From a bacterium (GTDB taxonomy: Bacteria > Bacteroidota > Ignavibacteria > Kapaibacteriales > UBA2268), in assembly GCA_024710535.1 (NCBI GenBank), contig JANJUO010000272.1, positions 1 to 7,043 on the forward strand: a DNA stretch of 7,043 nucleotides, read 5' to 3'. The notes under the pieces were generated by a model that saw nothing but the letters and a program-made list of their open reading frames with translations, did not search any database and was not told where the DNA came from. Both the position numbers and the translations under genes were made by a program. Below, piece after piece: positions 1 through 7,043 of this stretch (positions are counted from its first letter, which is position 1; every line of letters starts with the position of its first letter).

Positions 1-2738
1 CTAAACATACTTCTGATAATATTCCAATCATATTTGTTGTTTCTTAAATCAACATTGCCTGCAAGCAATTCATAAGGATTGTTATCTTTAGCAACCCAAA
101 TATGAGCTAATGAAACACCGCGAGCATCAAACAATAATTCAAAAGGTTTGCCAGTATTACATACTTTTGAGCCGGTTGCAACATTTGCAAATTTCACATT
201 TGGAGTAGCAAAATAAATCTGACCAATAACTTCAGCAGGAGGATTCATTGCATAATTACTACCTTCTGTAACATAACCTGCCCAAACACCATCATCATCT
301 GTAAAGGATTTTAGAATATTTCCGTTTTTATCTAATTCTGAAATTCTTCTAACACCACCAACCAAATCATTAGGAATCACAGTTGCCCATGCACCTTTTG
401 AATTTTCATAATTTGCATAAAACCAAGGTGATTGATGAAGGAAACCTGGAGTTTGAAGAGTAGCGCCATCATCTTGTACAATTGCAGTTGTAATAACAGC
501 ATTATTTTGGTCATAAAGAGCAACAATATTTGTTGGATTCATTGTGCTTCTACTTTCATAAATACCTGATGCTTGAGTAATGCCATATCCAATTTGTACA
601 GTTTTTGAAGTTGAAGTTGTGTAGAATCTATTAATAACATTGCCGTAAGCATTACCTAATTCAACAAGCCAATAAACATTATAACCAGAAGCCGCATCTG
701 TTGTTGCATCTGGAACTACGTTCACCCAAACTTGAGCATTACCACTTGCATCTGATTTGAAAGATGAATATTCTGCAGGATTTGTTAAACTTTTTCCACT
801 GCTTAAGAATTGCCAACCGTTTTCGTTCCATTTTCTAACCATGTTTCTTCCCGCTGGATTCGACATATTATTTGGAATATTACGAGTGATGCCTGTTGTA
901 TATCTATATTCTGCATTTGCTTGTAAGCCAGTAAATTTCACTAATGCTAATGAAGGAATTCTACCTGTTCCGCCATTTTCAAGAAATGCTCCATCGCCTT
1001 TGATAACTTTTGGAACAATTACTTCGCTCATTGCAGGTTGATTGATAACATTTACTTGATAATTAACGCTTGTTCCAAGATAAGGAGCAGATAATGAAAC
1101 TGTATAAGTTCCTGTTGCAGTAAATACTATATCGCTGAACAAAACACTTCCGTTCATCATTTTCTTTTTAGTGGAGCCTGTAAAAGTTGATGGAGTAATT
1201 GTTAGATTTACATCATAACCTGTATAATTTGCTGAGACTTTTCCATCAGTTAATGCTATTGCTTCAATCGGCAATACTGATCCAATGTGGGCAAAACTAT
1301 AAACATTTGCAGTAAGAGTCGGCTTAGTTACTGTCATGAAATCTTGTTCGTAATCTGCTAAAAATTGTGGACCCGGTTTGTTGTCTGGAGTAGCAACTCT
1401 GATACGCAATCTATCGTTACCGCTATACATCAAATTTGGGAAAGAAATCTTTGAAGTTCCGGCAGGTAAAGTTGCAGTCAAATTACCTGTAAGATTTCCA
1501 GTACCAACTATTTTTCTCAATTCAATAAATGTATTAGTTGATAATGGAGTTGGGAAACCATTTTTATCAATTGCGCGAACAATAAGTTCAAATGGAACAC
1601 CTTGAACAGGAACTGTAGGATTTGTTTTAACAATAATCATTTTTTCGGCAACTGTACCCGATTTGAAATCACCTGTAACAAGCAATTCATCCAAATTCCA
1701 TTCAGCCGCCGCACCAGAAACCGTTCCAGTAGAAGTATAATGGAATGCAATAAAAGTACCTTTTTTATCAAAAGCCGAAAGGTCATAAGATTGATAAGCC
1801 CAACCTGCAGCCGTTACTGTTCCAAGCGTTGTCCATGTTGCATTCATTGGATCTGTACCTGGAACATAATCTGAAGAAATTTTTATATCAAGATTTGGAC
1901 CTGTATTTCTTTTTTGATATGAAAATGAGAATTTAATATTTTGATATAAAGATAAATCAAATTCTGGTGAAATTAGCCAGTCATTACTTGCAGCATCAGC
2001 ACCAAAGCCATTCATTGATGCAAAAGTTTTATTTGAAAATGATGATGCAAACCAATTTCTATTTGATGTTACGCTATATGGAACCCAATTGCCCAAAGTC
2101 ATATTTGTAAAATTTTCGCTATTAATAATTTCGAATGATGGCTCTGGTTTTAATTGACCGGGAGCAACACCAAAACCTGTTAAATCAGTTCCGGGACCAA
2201 CATATTGGAATCTTTGGCTTGGATCTGTCCAATTAACCAAACTGCCAGATGTTATTCCACTTTTCAATTCAATGTTTTGATTAGCAGTTGAAACACCCGA
2301 GCCAAGCCATTCTGTGCCAGGGTCATTACCAATATTACCAAAAATATCAGTTACAACACCTCCAACAGTGATTTGTAATGCGTCATCACCATTGAATTGA
2401 GAGTTATGGAAAGTAAATTTAGCATTTATACCGTTTAAATCCATGTATGTTTTGATTTCATTTGTTCCAACAACATAAACTTCGCCCGGTGCCAATGTTC
2501 CTGTTGAAATTGTAGCCAAAGTTGTTAAAGTGGCTGAACCATTTGTTCCTTGCCTAACCATTAAAGGTGTTGTGGCAAAATTTACAGTGGTTGATGTAGG
2601 ATTCCATAATTCAATACCTTTTGGAAAAGAACCGGTTTCGGTTTCGGTGTATTGACTTATAATCACCTGCGAAAAACTTTGATTTATCAACACTAAAGAT
2701 AGAATTAGTATTGCAAAAAACAGTTTTCTAAAATTCAT
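1..2738 (-). CDS. Large secreted multidomain protein with lamin-tail and cleaved-adhesin-like (choice-of-anchor J) domains, 3' end missing
   Basis: Read on the minus strand, the frame stays open from the ATG at 2738 to the left edge: 912 full codons plus two bases, no stop, so the C-terminus is missing. Residues 1-24 look like a signal peptide: Lys/Arg near the start, a hydrophobic run (LFFAILILSLVLI), then QSFSQ. Residues about 25-175 resemble a lamin-tail domain (IISQYTET, GIELWNP, LAPGEVYVVG, DALQITVGG, then a DIFGNIG..PGTEW stretch). Residues about 198-358 resemble a choice-of-anchor J/cleaved-adhesin beta-sandwich (FEIINSENF, NDWLISPEFDLS, WNLDELLVTG). About 360-470 and 471-565 look like Ig-like beta modules. 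About 585-690 resembles a module often following lamin-tail domains in Bacteroidota proteins (LVKFTGLQANAEYRYTTG, SDASGNAQVW). Expected role: exported, cell-surface or extracellular, possibly adhesive; no catalytic motif seen. A type IX secretion C-terminal signal would be typical but lies outside. The start is supported by the signal peptide and a GAGG 9 nt upstream. Domain names come from motif recognition, not a search. Confidence 0.88.
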   Translation of the reverse strand, partial: MNFRKLFFAILILSLVLINQSFSQVIISQYTETETGSFPKGIELWNPTSTTVNFATTPLMVRQGTNGSATLTTLATISTGTLAPGEVYVVGTNEIKTYMDLNGINAKFTFHNSQFNGDDALQITVGGVVTDIFGNIGNDPGTEWLGSGVSTANQNIELKSGITSGSLVNWTDPSQRFQYVGPGTDLTGFGVAPGQLKPEPSFEIINSENFTNMTLGNWVPYSVTSNRNWFASSFSNKTFASMNGFGADAASNDWLISPEFDLSLYQNIKFSFSYQKRNTGPNLDIKISSDYVPGTDPMNATWTTLGTVTAAGWAYQSYDLSAFDKKGTFIAFHYTSTGTVSGAAAEWNLDELLVTGDFKSGTVAEKMIIVKTNPTVPVQGVPFELIVRAIDKNGFPTPLSTNTFIELRKIVGTGNLTGNLTATLPAGTSKISFPNLMYSGNDRLRIRVATPDNKPGPQFLADYEQDFMTVTKPTLTANVYSFAHIGSVLPIEAIALTDGKVSANYTGYDVNLTITPSTFTGSTKKKMMNGSVLFSDIVFTATGTYTVSLSAPYLGTSVNYQVNVINQPAMSEVIVPKVIKGDGAFLENGGTGRIPSLALVKFTGLQANAEYRYTTGITRNIPNNMSNPAGRNMVRKWNENGWQFLSSGKSLTNPAEYSSFKSDASGNAQVWVNVVPDATTDAASGYNVYWLVELGNAYGNVINRFYTTSTSKTVQIGYGITQASGIYESRSTMNPTNIVALYDQNNAVITTAIVQDDGATLQTPGFLHQSPWFYANYENSKGAWATVIPNDLVGGVRRISELDKNGNILKSFTDDDGVWAGYVTEGSNYAMNPPAEVIGQIYFATPNVKFANVATGSKVCNTGKPFELLFDARGVSLAHIWVAKDNNPYELLAGNVDLRNNKYDWNIIRSMF

Positions 2739-2747
2739 AAAAAAATA

Positions 2748-2751
2748 CCTC
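2748..2751 (-). promoter_or_regulatory. Probable ribosome binding site (GAGG) of the secreted-protein gene
   Basis: On the minus strand a GAGG sits 9 nt upstream of the ATG at 2738, separated from it by a T-rich spacer. It supports this ATG as the start, together with the signal peptide that begins there. The neighbouring divergent gene has no comparable motif, so Shine-Dalgarno use in this genome seems variable. Confidence 0.5.
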
Positions 2752-2985
2752 AATATGTATAAAATAGAATAATTATCTACGGAATAAAAAAATTTAATCT
2801 AATTTTCCAAAATTACATTAATTTAAACTTTAAAATTACCAAAAAAAAATATATTATCAATGAAAATAAAAGTTAATTTATAGTTAAGTTGATAATTCTA
2901 ATTGTTCATCAGCAATTAGTTTTGAATTAATTTCAAATTATTTCAATCATCTTTGAGAGTTAGAGCAATAATTGATTTTTTTTGT

Positions 2986-3020
2986 TTTGCATTTATTGTA
3001 ATAATACTTAAATTACTTTG
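2986..3020 (+). promoter_or_regulatory. Weak candidate Bacteroidota-type promoter for the CheB-CheR gene
   Basis: TTTG at 2986-2989 and TTACTTTG at 3013-3020 lie 23 nt apart and approximate the Bacteroidota -33/-7 pattern (TTTG, then TAnnTTTG); the second box has one mismatch. It ends 34 nt before the ATG at 3055. A second near match to the -7 box (AAGATTTG, 3043-3050) lies too close to the start codon to be convincing. The AT-richness makes chance matches likely, and the consensus may not apply if the host is outside the Bacteroidota. Confidence 0.22.
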
Positions 3021-3054
3021 TGTTTTTGTGCAAAAATAGAATAAGATTTGAATA

Positions 3055-6006
3055 ATGAAAAAGAAAGTTACATTCGACAAACCAACTGCTTCTGAAATCA
3101 AAGTAAAACAGCAGGAATTGGAGTCATCAATAGATTTGCAGTTTGAAACTGAAGTTCAGGAAGTTTTTCCTGTTGTAGGTGTTGGAGCATCGGCAGGTGG
3201 TTTGGAGGCATTGGAAACATTCTTCAGAAATATCAAAGCTGATTGTGGTTTATCTTTTGTTGTTGTTCAGCATTTATCTCCTGATTATAAAAGTTTGATG
3301 GGTGAATTACTTTCAAAATACACTGATATGCCGATTTATCGTGCAGAAGATGGTATGCGTGTTAAGAAAAATTGCGTTTACTTGATTCCACCCAAAAAGA
3401 ATATGACTATTTTTCATAATAAATTATATTTAACTGATCAAAGACCAACCACAGGGCTAAATCTTCCTATTGATATATTTTTTCGATCATTAGCCGAGGA
3501 TTACGGAGAGAAAGCAATTGCAGTTGTTCTTTCGGGTACCGGTTCTGATGGAACTTTAGGCATTAGAGCGATAAAAGGCGCTGGCGGAATGGTTATGGCT
3601 CAAAATGAGGCATCTGCGAAATTCGATGGAATGCCCAAAAGTGCTATTTCTACAGGTCTTGTTGACTATATTTTACCGCCGGGTGAAATGGGCGATCAAC
3701 TTATCAAATACGTTGCCCATCCATTAATTTCAGGTAATGATTCCAAAGATGATGTTATTATCAATGAAGGCGATGCTTTATCCAAAATTTTGGCGGCTAT
3801 CCGTACTCGTACCTCAACTGATTTCACTTATTACAAACCAAATACAATTGTTAGAAGAATCGAGCGAAGAATCAGTGTTCATCAATTCGACACTATTGAT
3901 GATTATATGAAATTAATTGTTGATTCTCCTACTGAAGTTAATATTTTATACAAAGAATTATTAATTGGTGTAACAAAATTTTTTCGCGACCCCGAAGCAT
4001 TCGATATTTTGAAAAACAAAGTTATTCCCAATATTTTCAAAAAGAAAAAATCTAACGAATCAATTCGCGTTTGGGTTACTGCATGCTCCACAGGAGAAGA
4101 AGCATATTCTCTTGCCATTATGTTTAAAGAATTTATGGAGCAAGAAAATTTTACAGGGGATGTGAAAATTTTTGCTACAGATATCGACAAAGATTCAATT
4201 GAATATGCAAGTACAGGTATTTATCCTGAAAGCATCGTAACTGATGTCAGCGATGAAAGATTGAAAAAATATTTTATTAAAAACAGCAACACATTCAAAA
4301 TAAATGATTCAATCAGACAAATGGTAATTTTTGCAACACATAATATTATAAAAGATCCTCCATTTTCGAAAATTGATTTGGTTAGTTGCAGAAATCTTTT
4401 GATATATCTTCTTCCAATTATGCAGAAAAAAGTGCTTACAACTTTTAGCTTTGCTTTACAAAATGGTGGTTTTTTATTTTTGGGAACAAGTGAATCTATT
4501 GGCGATTTATCGAGTTATTTTTATACAATTGATAATAAATGGAAAATTTACCAAAATAACGAAGGAATTAAGCAATCAATAATCGATGAATTTTATGTGC
4601 CGATAATAAAAAGACAACCAATTCTTCCAAACAAAGAACCAGCTCATAAAATCACACCCGAAAATGAATTGTTTGAGGATATTTCTGCAAATTTATTCAA
4701 ACAATTTGTTCCTGCTTCAGTTGTGATTAACGAGAAATATGATATTTTGCACGTTTACAATGATATTAATAAATTTGTGAAATTGCCAATCGGAAAAATT
4801 AGTTTGAATATTTTGAATATGGTTCCAAATGAATTATCTATTGCTATCGGAACCGCAATTCATAGAGTGATGAAAGAAAAAAAAGATGTATTGTATAATG
4901 ATATTTCCATTGAAATTGATAATAAACTGCATTTTGTCAATCTGCTTGTTAGACCTTTTACCCACGAAAAAACCAAAGCAAATCTAATTTTATTGATTTT
5001 CCTTCCAGCTGATAAAGCTACTCAAAGTGAAAATGCATCCGAAAAATTTGATATGAGTTCCAATATTGGTTTGCGTATCAAAGATTTGGAGCAAGAGCTT
5101 AAATATTCAAAAGAAAATCTTCAGGCAACTATCGAAGAGTTGGAAACTTCGAACGAAGAACTTCAAGCAACAAATGAAGAGTTAATTGCATCGAATGAGG
5201 AATTGCAAAGCACAAACGAAGAATTGCAATCCGTAAATGAAGAGCTTTATACTGTTAATTCCGAATATCAGAACAAAATTGAAGAATTAACCGAGTTGAA
5301 TAATGACATCAATAATTGGTTCAACGTTACTTCTATCGGGACTATATTTTTAGATTTGAAATTAAGAGTGAGAAAATTCACTCCTGCTGTGGCAAAATTT
5401 GTAAATCTTATCGATAATGATTTGGGCAGACCAATTAATCATATTTCTTACAATTTCCAATATGACAATTTTTTCCAAGATGCTGAGAGCGTTCTTCATA
5501 CACTTAAACCGATCGAAACCGAACTCAAAACCACAAATAATATTTGGCTTTTGTTAAAAATATTACCTTATCGTACAATCGAGAACGCAGTTAAAGGTAT
5601 AGTAATAACTTTTATCGACATTACTCAAACCAAAAAATACGAAGAGCAGGCAACAAGAAACCGTGACCTATTGCATAGAGTGCTCGAAAATACTCCAATT
5701 GGCGAAGTTATGGTTGATAAAAATGGCATCATTAATTTTGCGAACAAAAAAGCCTTCGAAATTTTCAATTTACATGGAAATGAAGAAAGTTTGGATGATA
5801 TGAGATTATTTTTTGATAGCTTTTTTTCACAAAATACTTCAAAACCATTTGCTTCAATAACCAAAACCAAAAAGTCTATTTTTAATCTTGAAGGACTAAT
5901 CATTCATCAAGATAGTCCACATTTGAATGTCAATCTTACCGGCTCTCCGATTTTTGATGATTTTGGCAAAATAGACGGTGCTGTTTTTACAATTTTCGAA
6001 AAGTAA
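3055..6006 (+). CDS. CheB methylesterase-CheR methyltransferase fusion with coiled coil and PAS sensor domains, no kinase domain
   Basis: This 983-residue protein is complete; an in-frame TGA at 3049-3051 makes the ATG at 3055 the earliest possible ATG start. Residues about 38-222 are a CheB-type methylesterase with the Ser-His-Asp triad visible: S46 in GASAGG, H73 in QHLSP, D165 in GTGSDG. Residues about 242-500 are a CheR methyltransferase: RDP at 311-313, the SAM-binding WVTACSTGEEAYS at 340-352, ATDID at 374-378, and SCRNLLIY at 444-451. Residues about 540-652 look like a divergent PAS domain. Residues about 672-755 form a coiled coil with Asn every seven residues (N700 to N735). Two PAS domains follow (about 756-857 and 870-982), and the protein stops there. 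Known family activity: CheR methylates and CheB demethylates receptor glutamates. There is no N-terminal receiver domain, and no membrane segment, so it is probably cytoplasmic. Many homologues continue into a histidine kinase; this one does not. Its own promoter and terminator suggest a monocistronic gene. The sensed signal and the methylated target are unknown. Confidence 0.95.
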   Translation: MKKKVTFDKPTASEIKVKQQELESSIDLQFETEVQEVFPVVGVGASAGGLEALETFFRNIKADCGLSFVVVQHLSPDYKSLMGELLSKYTDMPIYRAEDGMRVKKNCVYLIPPKKNMTIFHNKLYLTDQRPTTGLNLPIDIFFRSLAEDYGEKAIAVVLSGTGSDGTLGIRAIKGAGGMVMAQNEASAKFDGMPKSAISTGLVDYILPPGEMGDQLIKYVAHPLISGNDSKDDVIINEGDALSKILAAIRTRTSTDFTYYKPNTIVRRIERRISVHQFDTIDDYMKLIVDSPTEVNILYKELLIGVTKFFRDPEAFDILKNKVIPNIFKKKKSNESIRVWVTACSTGEEAYSLAIMFKEFMEQENFTGDVKIFATDIDKDSIEYASTGIYPESIVTDVSDERLKKYFIKNSNTFKINDSIRQMVIFATHNIIKDPPFSKIDLVSCRNLLIYLLPIMQKKVLTTFSFALQNGGFLFLGTSESIGDLSSYFYTIDNKWKIYQNNEGIKQSIIDEFYVPIIKRQPILPNKEPAHKITPENELFEDISANLFKQFVPASVVINEKYDILHVYNDINKFVKLPIGKISLNILNMVPNELSIAIGTAIHRVMKEKKDVLYNDISIEIDNKLHFVNLLVRPFTHEKTKANLILLIFLPADKATQSENASEKFDMSSNIGLRIKDLEQELKYSKENLQATIEELETSNEELQATNEELIASNEELQSTNEELQSVNEELYTVNSEYQNKIEELTELNNDINNWFNVTSIGTIFLDLKLRVRKFTPAVAKFVNLIDNDLGRPINHISYNFQYDNFFQDAESVLHTLKPIETELKTTNNIWLLLKILPYRTIENAVKGIVITFIDITQTKKYEEQATRNRDLLHRVLENTPIGEVMVDKNGIINFANKKAFEIFNLHGNEESLDDMRLFFDSFFSQNTSKPFASITKTKKSIFNLEGLIIHQDSPHLNVNLTGSPIFDDFGKIDGAVFTIFEK

Positions 6007-6057
6007 TCTAACAAAAGGATTGTTTCAAAAGAATGATTTGAGTTGAAATTTCATAAA

Positions 6058-6106
6058 AAGGATGTTTGAACTACCAATTTTGTAGAGCAAACATCCTTAT
6101 TTGTTT
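6058..6106 (+). terminator. Rho-independent terminator after the CheB-CheR gene
   Basis: An 11-bp perfect stem pairs AAGGATGTTTG (6058-6068) with CAAACATCCTT (6088-6098). Inside it, after a 2x2 mismatch, CTAC (6071-6074) pairs with GTAG (6082-6085) around a 7-nt loop. The right arm is followed by an interrupted T-rich tail (ATTTGTTT, 6099-6106), and the left arm is preceded by A-rich sequence. It begins 51 nt after the stop codon of the CheB-CheR gene and ends before the next gene, so it most likely separates the two transcripts. The stem is moderate in GC, and the T tract is broken by A and G. Confidence 0.75.
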
Positions 6107-6169
6107 CAAATTACTCTTTTTTTGAAGAAATTCCATTTTCGATTTAATATTTGGGAAAATAATCAAGCG

Positions 6170-7043
6170 ATGCTCATTCACAAGCCAGTTTTGGAATCAG
6201 ACTTCAATTCAAGAAATTCGTTTTTGGATAATGGATTCATTGCTACGATTTTGGCAAGGCAAGCACTTTTGCTTTATCTTCAAAATTCAAAGAAAGAAAT
6301 AGTTTTTCTACCAAGATTTCTGCCCGAAGGTGTAATTTTGCCAGCTCAAAAAGCCGGAAAGCAAATTAAATACTATGATTATAACGATAATTTTCTTGTT
6401 AATTTTGATTTTGATTCTATCGATAAAGATAATACCATTTTTTATTATATTCATCCATTCGGCTTGTTTGTCAATAAAAATATTTCAATTCTTAATGAAA
6501 TGATTGCATTGGGATTTGAGATTTTTGATGATAGGGCTTTATCTCTCCCCTACTCCAAATTTCCGGAATTTGCAAATGCCACTTTGTATTCTCTATATAA
6601 ATCAGTTGGTATTCCATTCGGTGGCATCATCAAAACCGATTTGAAAATAAAAATTCAGAGAAATTCAGAGAATTCTGCCCTAAAAAAAATGATGCTTGCA
6701 AATTTGCAATTCTATGGAAATCCGAAACTGTTTAATTATTCAACATTCAGATTTCGACTTTTGAATAAAATGTTTGGAAAATCTCTTGATTATAATAAAT
6801 TGGTGAGCAATTTGAATTTGGAGGAAACCGAGGTCTTGGAAAATAGTTTTATTGAACATATCAAAAACATAAATTTTGATGAAATTTCATCCCAACGAAT
6901 CAATATTGCTAAAATTTATTACGAATTAATACCTGAAAATTTGCTTTGGATAAAAGATATGGAAGCTTATTTTTCGCAAAGTTTGATTGGATTTCCAATT
7001 AAAATCAATAATACTAAACAGATTTATAAAAATTTGATGAAAA
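6170..7043 (+). CDS. DegT/DnrJ/EryC1-like PLP-fold aminotransferase-type protein, 3' end missing
   Basis: The frame runs open from the ATG at 6170 to the right edge, giving 291 residues plus one base. The pattern fits the DegT/DnrJ/EryC1 (fold-type I, PLP-dependent) superfamily in order: an N-terminal ARQALLLYL helix (GRxAL-like), VFLPRFLPEGV then AQKAGKQIKYYDY (the usual 'payic ... aG ... Y' pattern), YIHPFG with H95, IFDDRALSL with D121 where the cofactor-ring Asp is expected, and LYSLYKSVGIPFGG with K144 as the likely Schiff-base lysine. Known family members transfer amino groups to keto-sugars for surface polysaccharides and antibiotics; this member is divergent and its substrate cannot be named. 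After about residue 165 similarity is hard to see by eye. The frame is open upstream back to a TAG at 6083, but the only alternative starts are TTG (6101, 6122), so the ATG is preferred; no good Shine-Dalgarno precedes it. A 10-bp tandem repeat lies inside the gene. It could also be a catalytically altered relative. Confidence 0.8.
   Translation, partial: MLIHKPVLESDFNSRNSFLDNGFIATILARQALLLYLQNSKKEIVFLPRFLPEGVILPAQKAGKQIKYYDYNDNFLVNFDFDSIDKDNTIFYYIHPFGLFVNKNISILNEMIALGFEIFDDRALSLPYSKFPEFANATLYSLYKSVGIPFGGIIKTDLKIKIQRNSENSALKKMMLANLQFYGNPKLFNYSTFRFRLLNKMFGKSLDYNKLVSNLNLEETEVLENSFIEHIKNINFDEISSQRINIAKIYYELIPENLLWIKDMEAYFSQSLIGFPIKINNTKQIYKNLMK
6651..6670 (+). repeat. Perfect 10-bp tandem duplication inside the DegT-like gene
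   Basis: AAATTCAGAG occurs twice head to tail (6651-6660 and 6661-6670), just after the segment coding for the putative PLP lysine region. Because the unit is not a multiple of three, copy number sets the reading frame. With the two copies seen here the frame continues to the window edge; with one copy it would read AGA ATT CTG CCC and then TAA at 6681-6683. An 8-A run (6682-6689) lies just downstream. Confidence 0.85.

Larger units (their letters stand above)
2739..3054. other. Divergent intergenic region, very AT-rich, with short inverted and direct repeats
   Basis: These 316 bases separate two divergently transcribed genes and must contain both promoters. No ORF or RNA gene is apparent. 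Visible structure lies at 2898-2946: a perfect 7-bp inverted repeat CTAATTG/CAATTAG with an 8-nt spacer (2898-2904 and 2913-2919), an inverted repeat TTTGAA/TTCAAA with a 5-nt spacer (2921-2926 and 2932-2937), and ATTTCAA repeated exactly 10 bp apart (2930-2936 and 2940-2946). These could be operator half-sites, but such matches are easy to obtain by chance in DNA this rich in A and T. I see no clear sigma-70 box pair for the minus-strand gene. Confidence 0.5.

Noticed and set aside
1..3. CTA at the left edge read as a minus-strand TAG stop
   Set aside because: It is out of frame with the gene: the last full codon covers 3-5 and positions 1-2 belong to an incomplete codon, so the gene continues beyond the window.
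757..1874. Three plus-strand open frames (757-1041, 1378-1605, 1602-1874)
   Set aside because: They lie wholly inside the continuous minus-strand secreted-protein gene, have no ribosome binding site, and their translations show no recognisable domain. They are antisense shadows.
5131..5274. A DNA-level tandem repeat or CRISPR-like array
   Set aside because: The periodicity is 21 bp and comes from a protein heptad repeat; the copies differ at many codon positions and there are no spacers.
3903..5903. Two minus-strand open frames (3903-4190 and 5625-5903)
   Set aside because: They are antisense to well-supported CheR and PAS coding sequence and encode low-complexity Ser/Phe/Ile-rich peptides with no family pattern.
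6086..6169. An N-terminal extension of the DegT-like protein
   Set aside because: The frame is open back to 6086, but it has no ATG or GTG, only TTG codons at 6101 and 6122, and it would overlap the terminator stem and its tail. The ATG at 6170 is simpler.

Overview
The window is strongly AT-rich. Its genes use A/T-ending codons and give Lys/Asn/Ile-rich proteins. The mix of a long lamin-tail/cleaved-adhesin type secreted protein, a CheB-CheR-PAS fusion sensor without a receiver domain, and a DegT-like PLP-fold protein suggests the Bacteroidota/Ignavibacteria/Kapabacteria side of the FCB group. This placement is inferred from protein style only; there is no rRNA or marker gene here.

Layout. 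(1) Positions 1-2738, minus strand: one long open frame running off the left edge, encoding at least 912 residues of an exported multidomain surface or secreted protein. It has a signal peptide, a lamin-tail domain, a choice-of-anchor-J/cleaved-adhesin-like domain, two probable Ig-like modules and a further module; the C-terminus, where a sorting signal would be, is outside the window. (2) Positions 2739-3054: a 316-bp divergent intergenic region holding the start signals of both flanking genes and a small cluster of inverted and direct repeats. (3) Positions 3055-6006, plus strand: a complete 983-residue CheB methylesterase-CheR methyltransferase fusion with a divergent PAS-like region, a regular heptad coiled coil and two C-terminal PAS domains. 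It has neither a receiver nor a histidine kinase domain. (4) Positions 6007-6169: a short spacer with a convincing hairpin terminator. (5) Positions 6170-7043, plus strand: the first 291 residues of a gene for a DegT/DnrJ/EryC1-like (fold-type I PLP) protein, cut by the right edge. It contains a 10-bp tandem duplication on which its reading frame depends.

The three genes do not form an operon. The first is divergent from the second, and a terminator separates the second from the third. No pathway link between them can be shown from the window. The CheB-CheR protein has no chemotaxis genes beside it here, so it is more likely a stand-alone signalling protein than part of a classical chemotaxis cluster. 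I see no RNA gene, CRISPR array, insertion sequence or phage feature. I do not see evidence of a wholly new system; the points most worth a second look are the kinase-less CheB-CheR architecture and the frame-determining tandem repeat.
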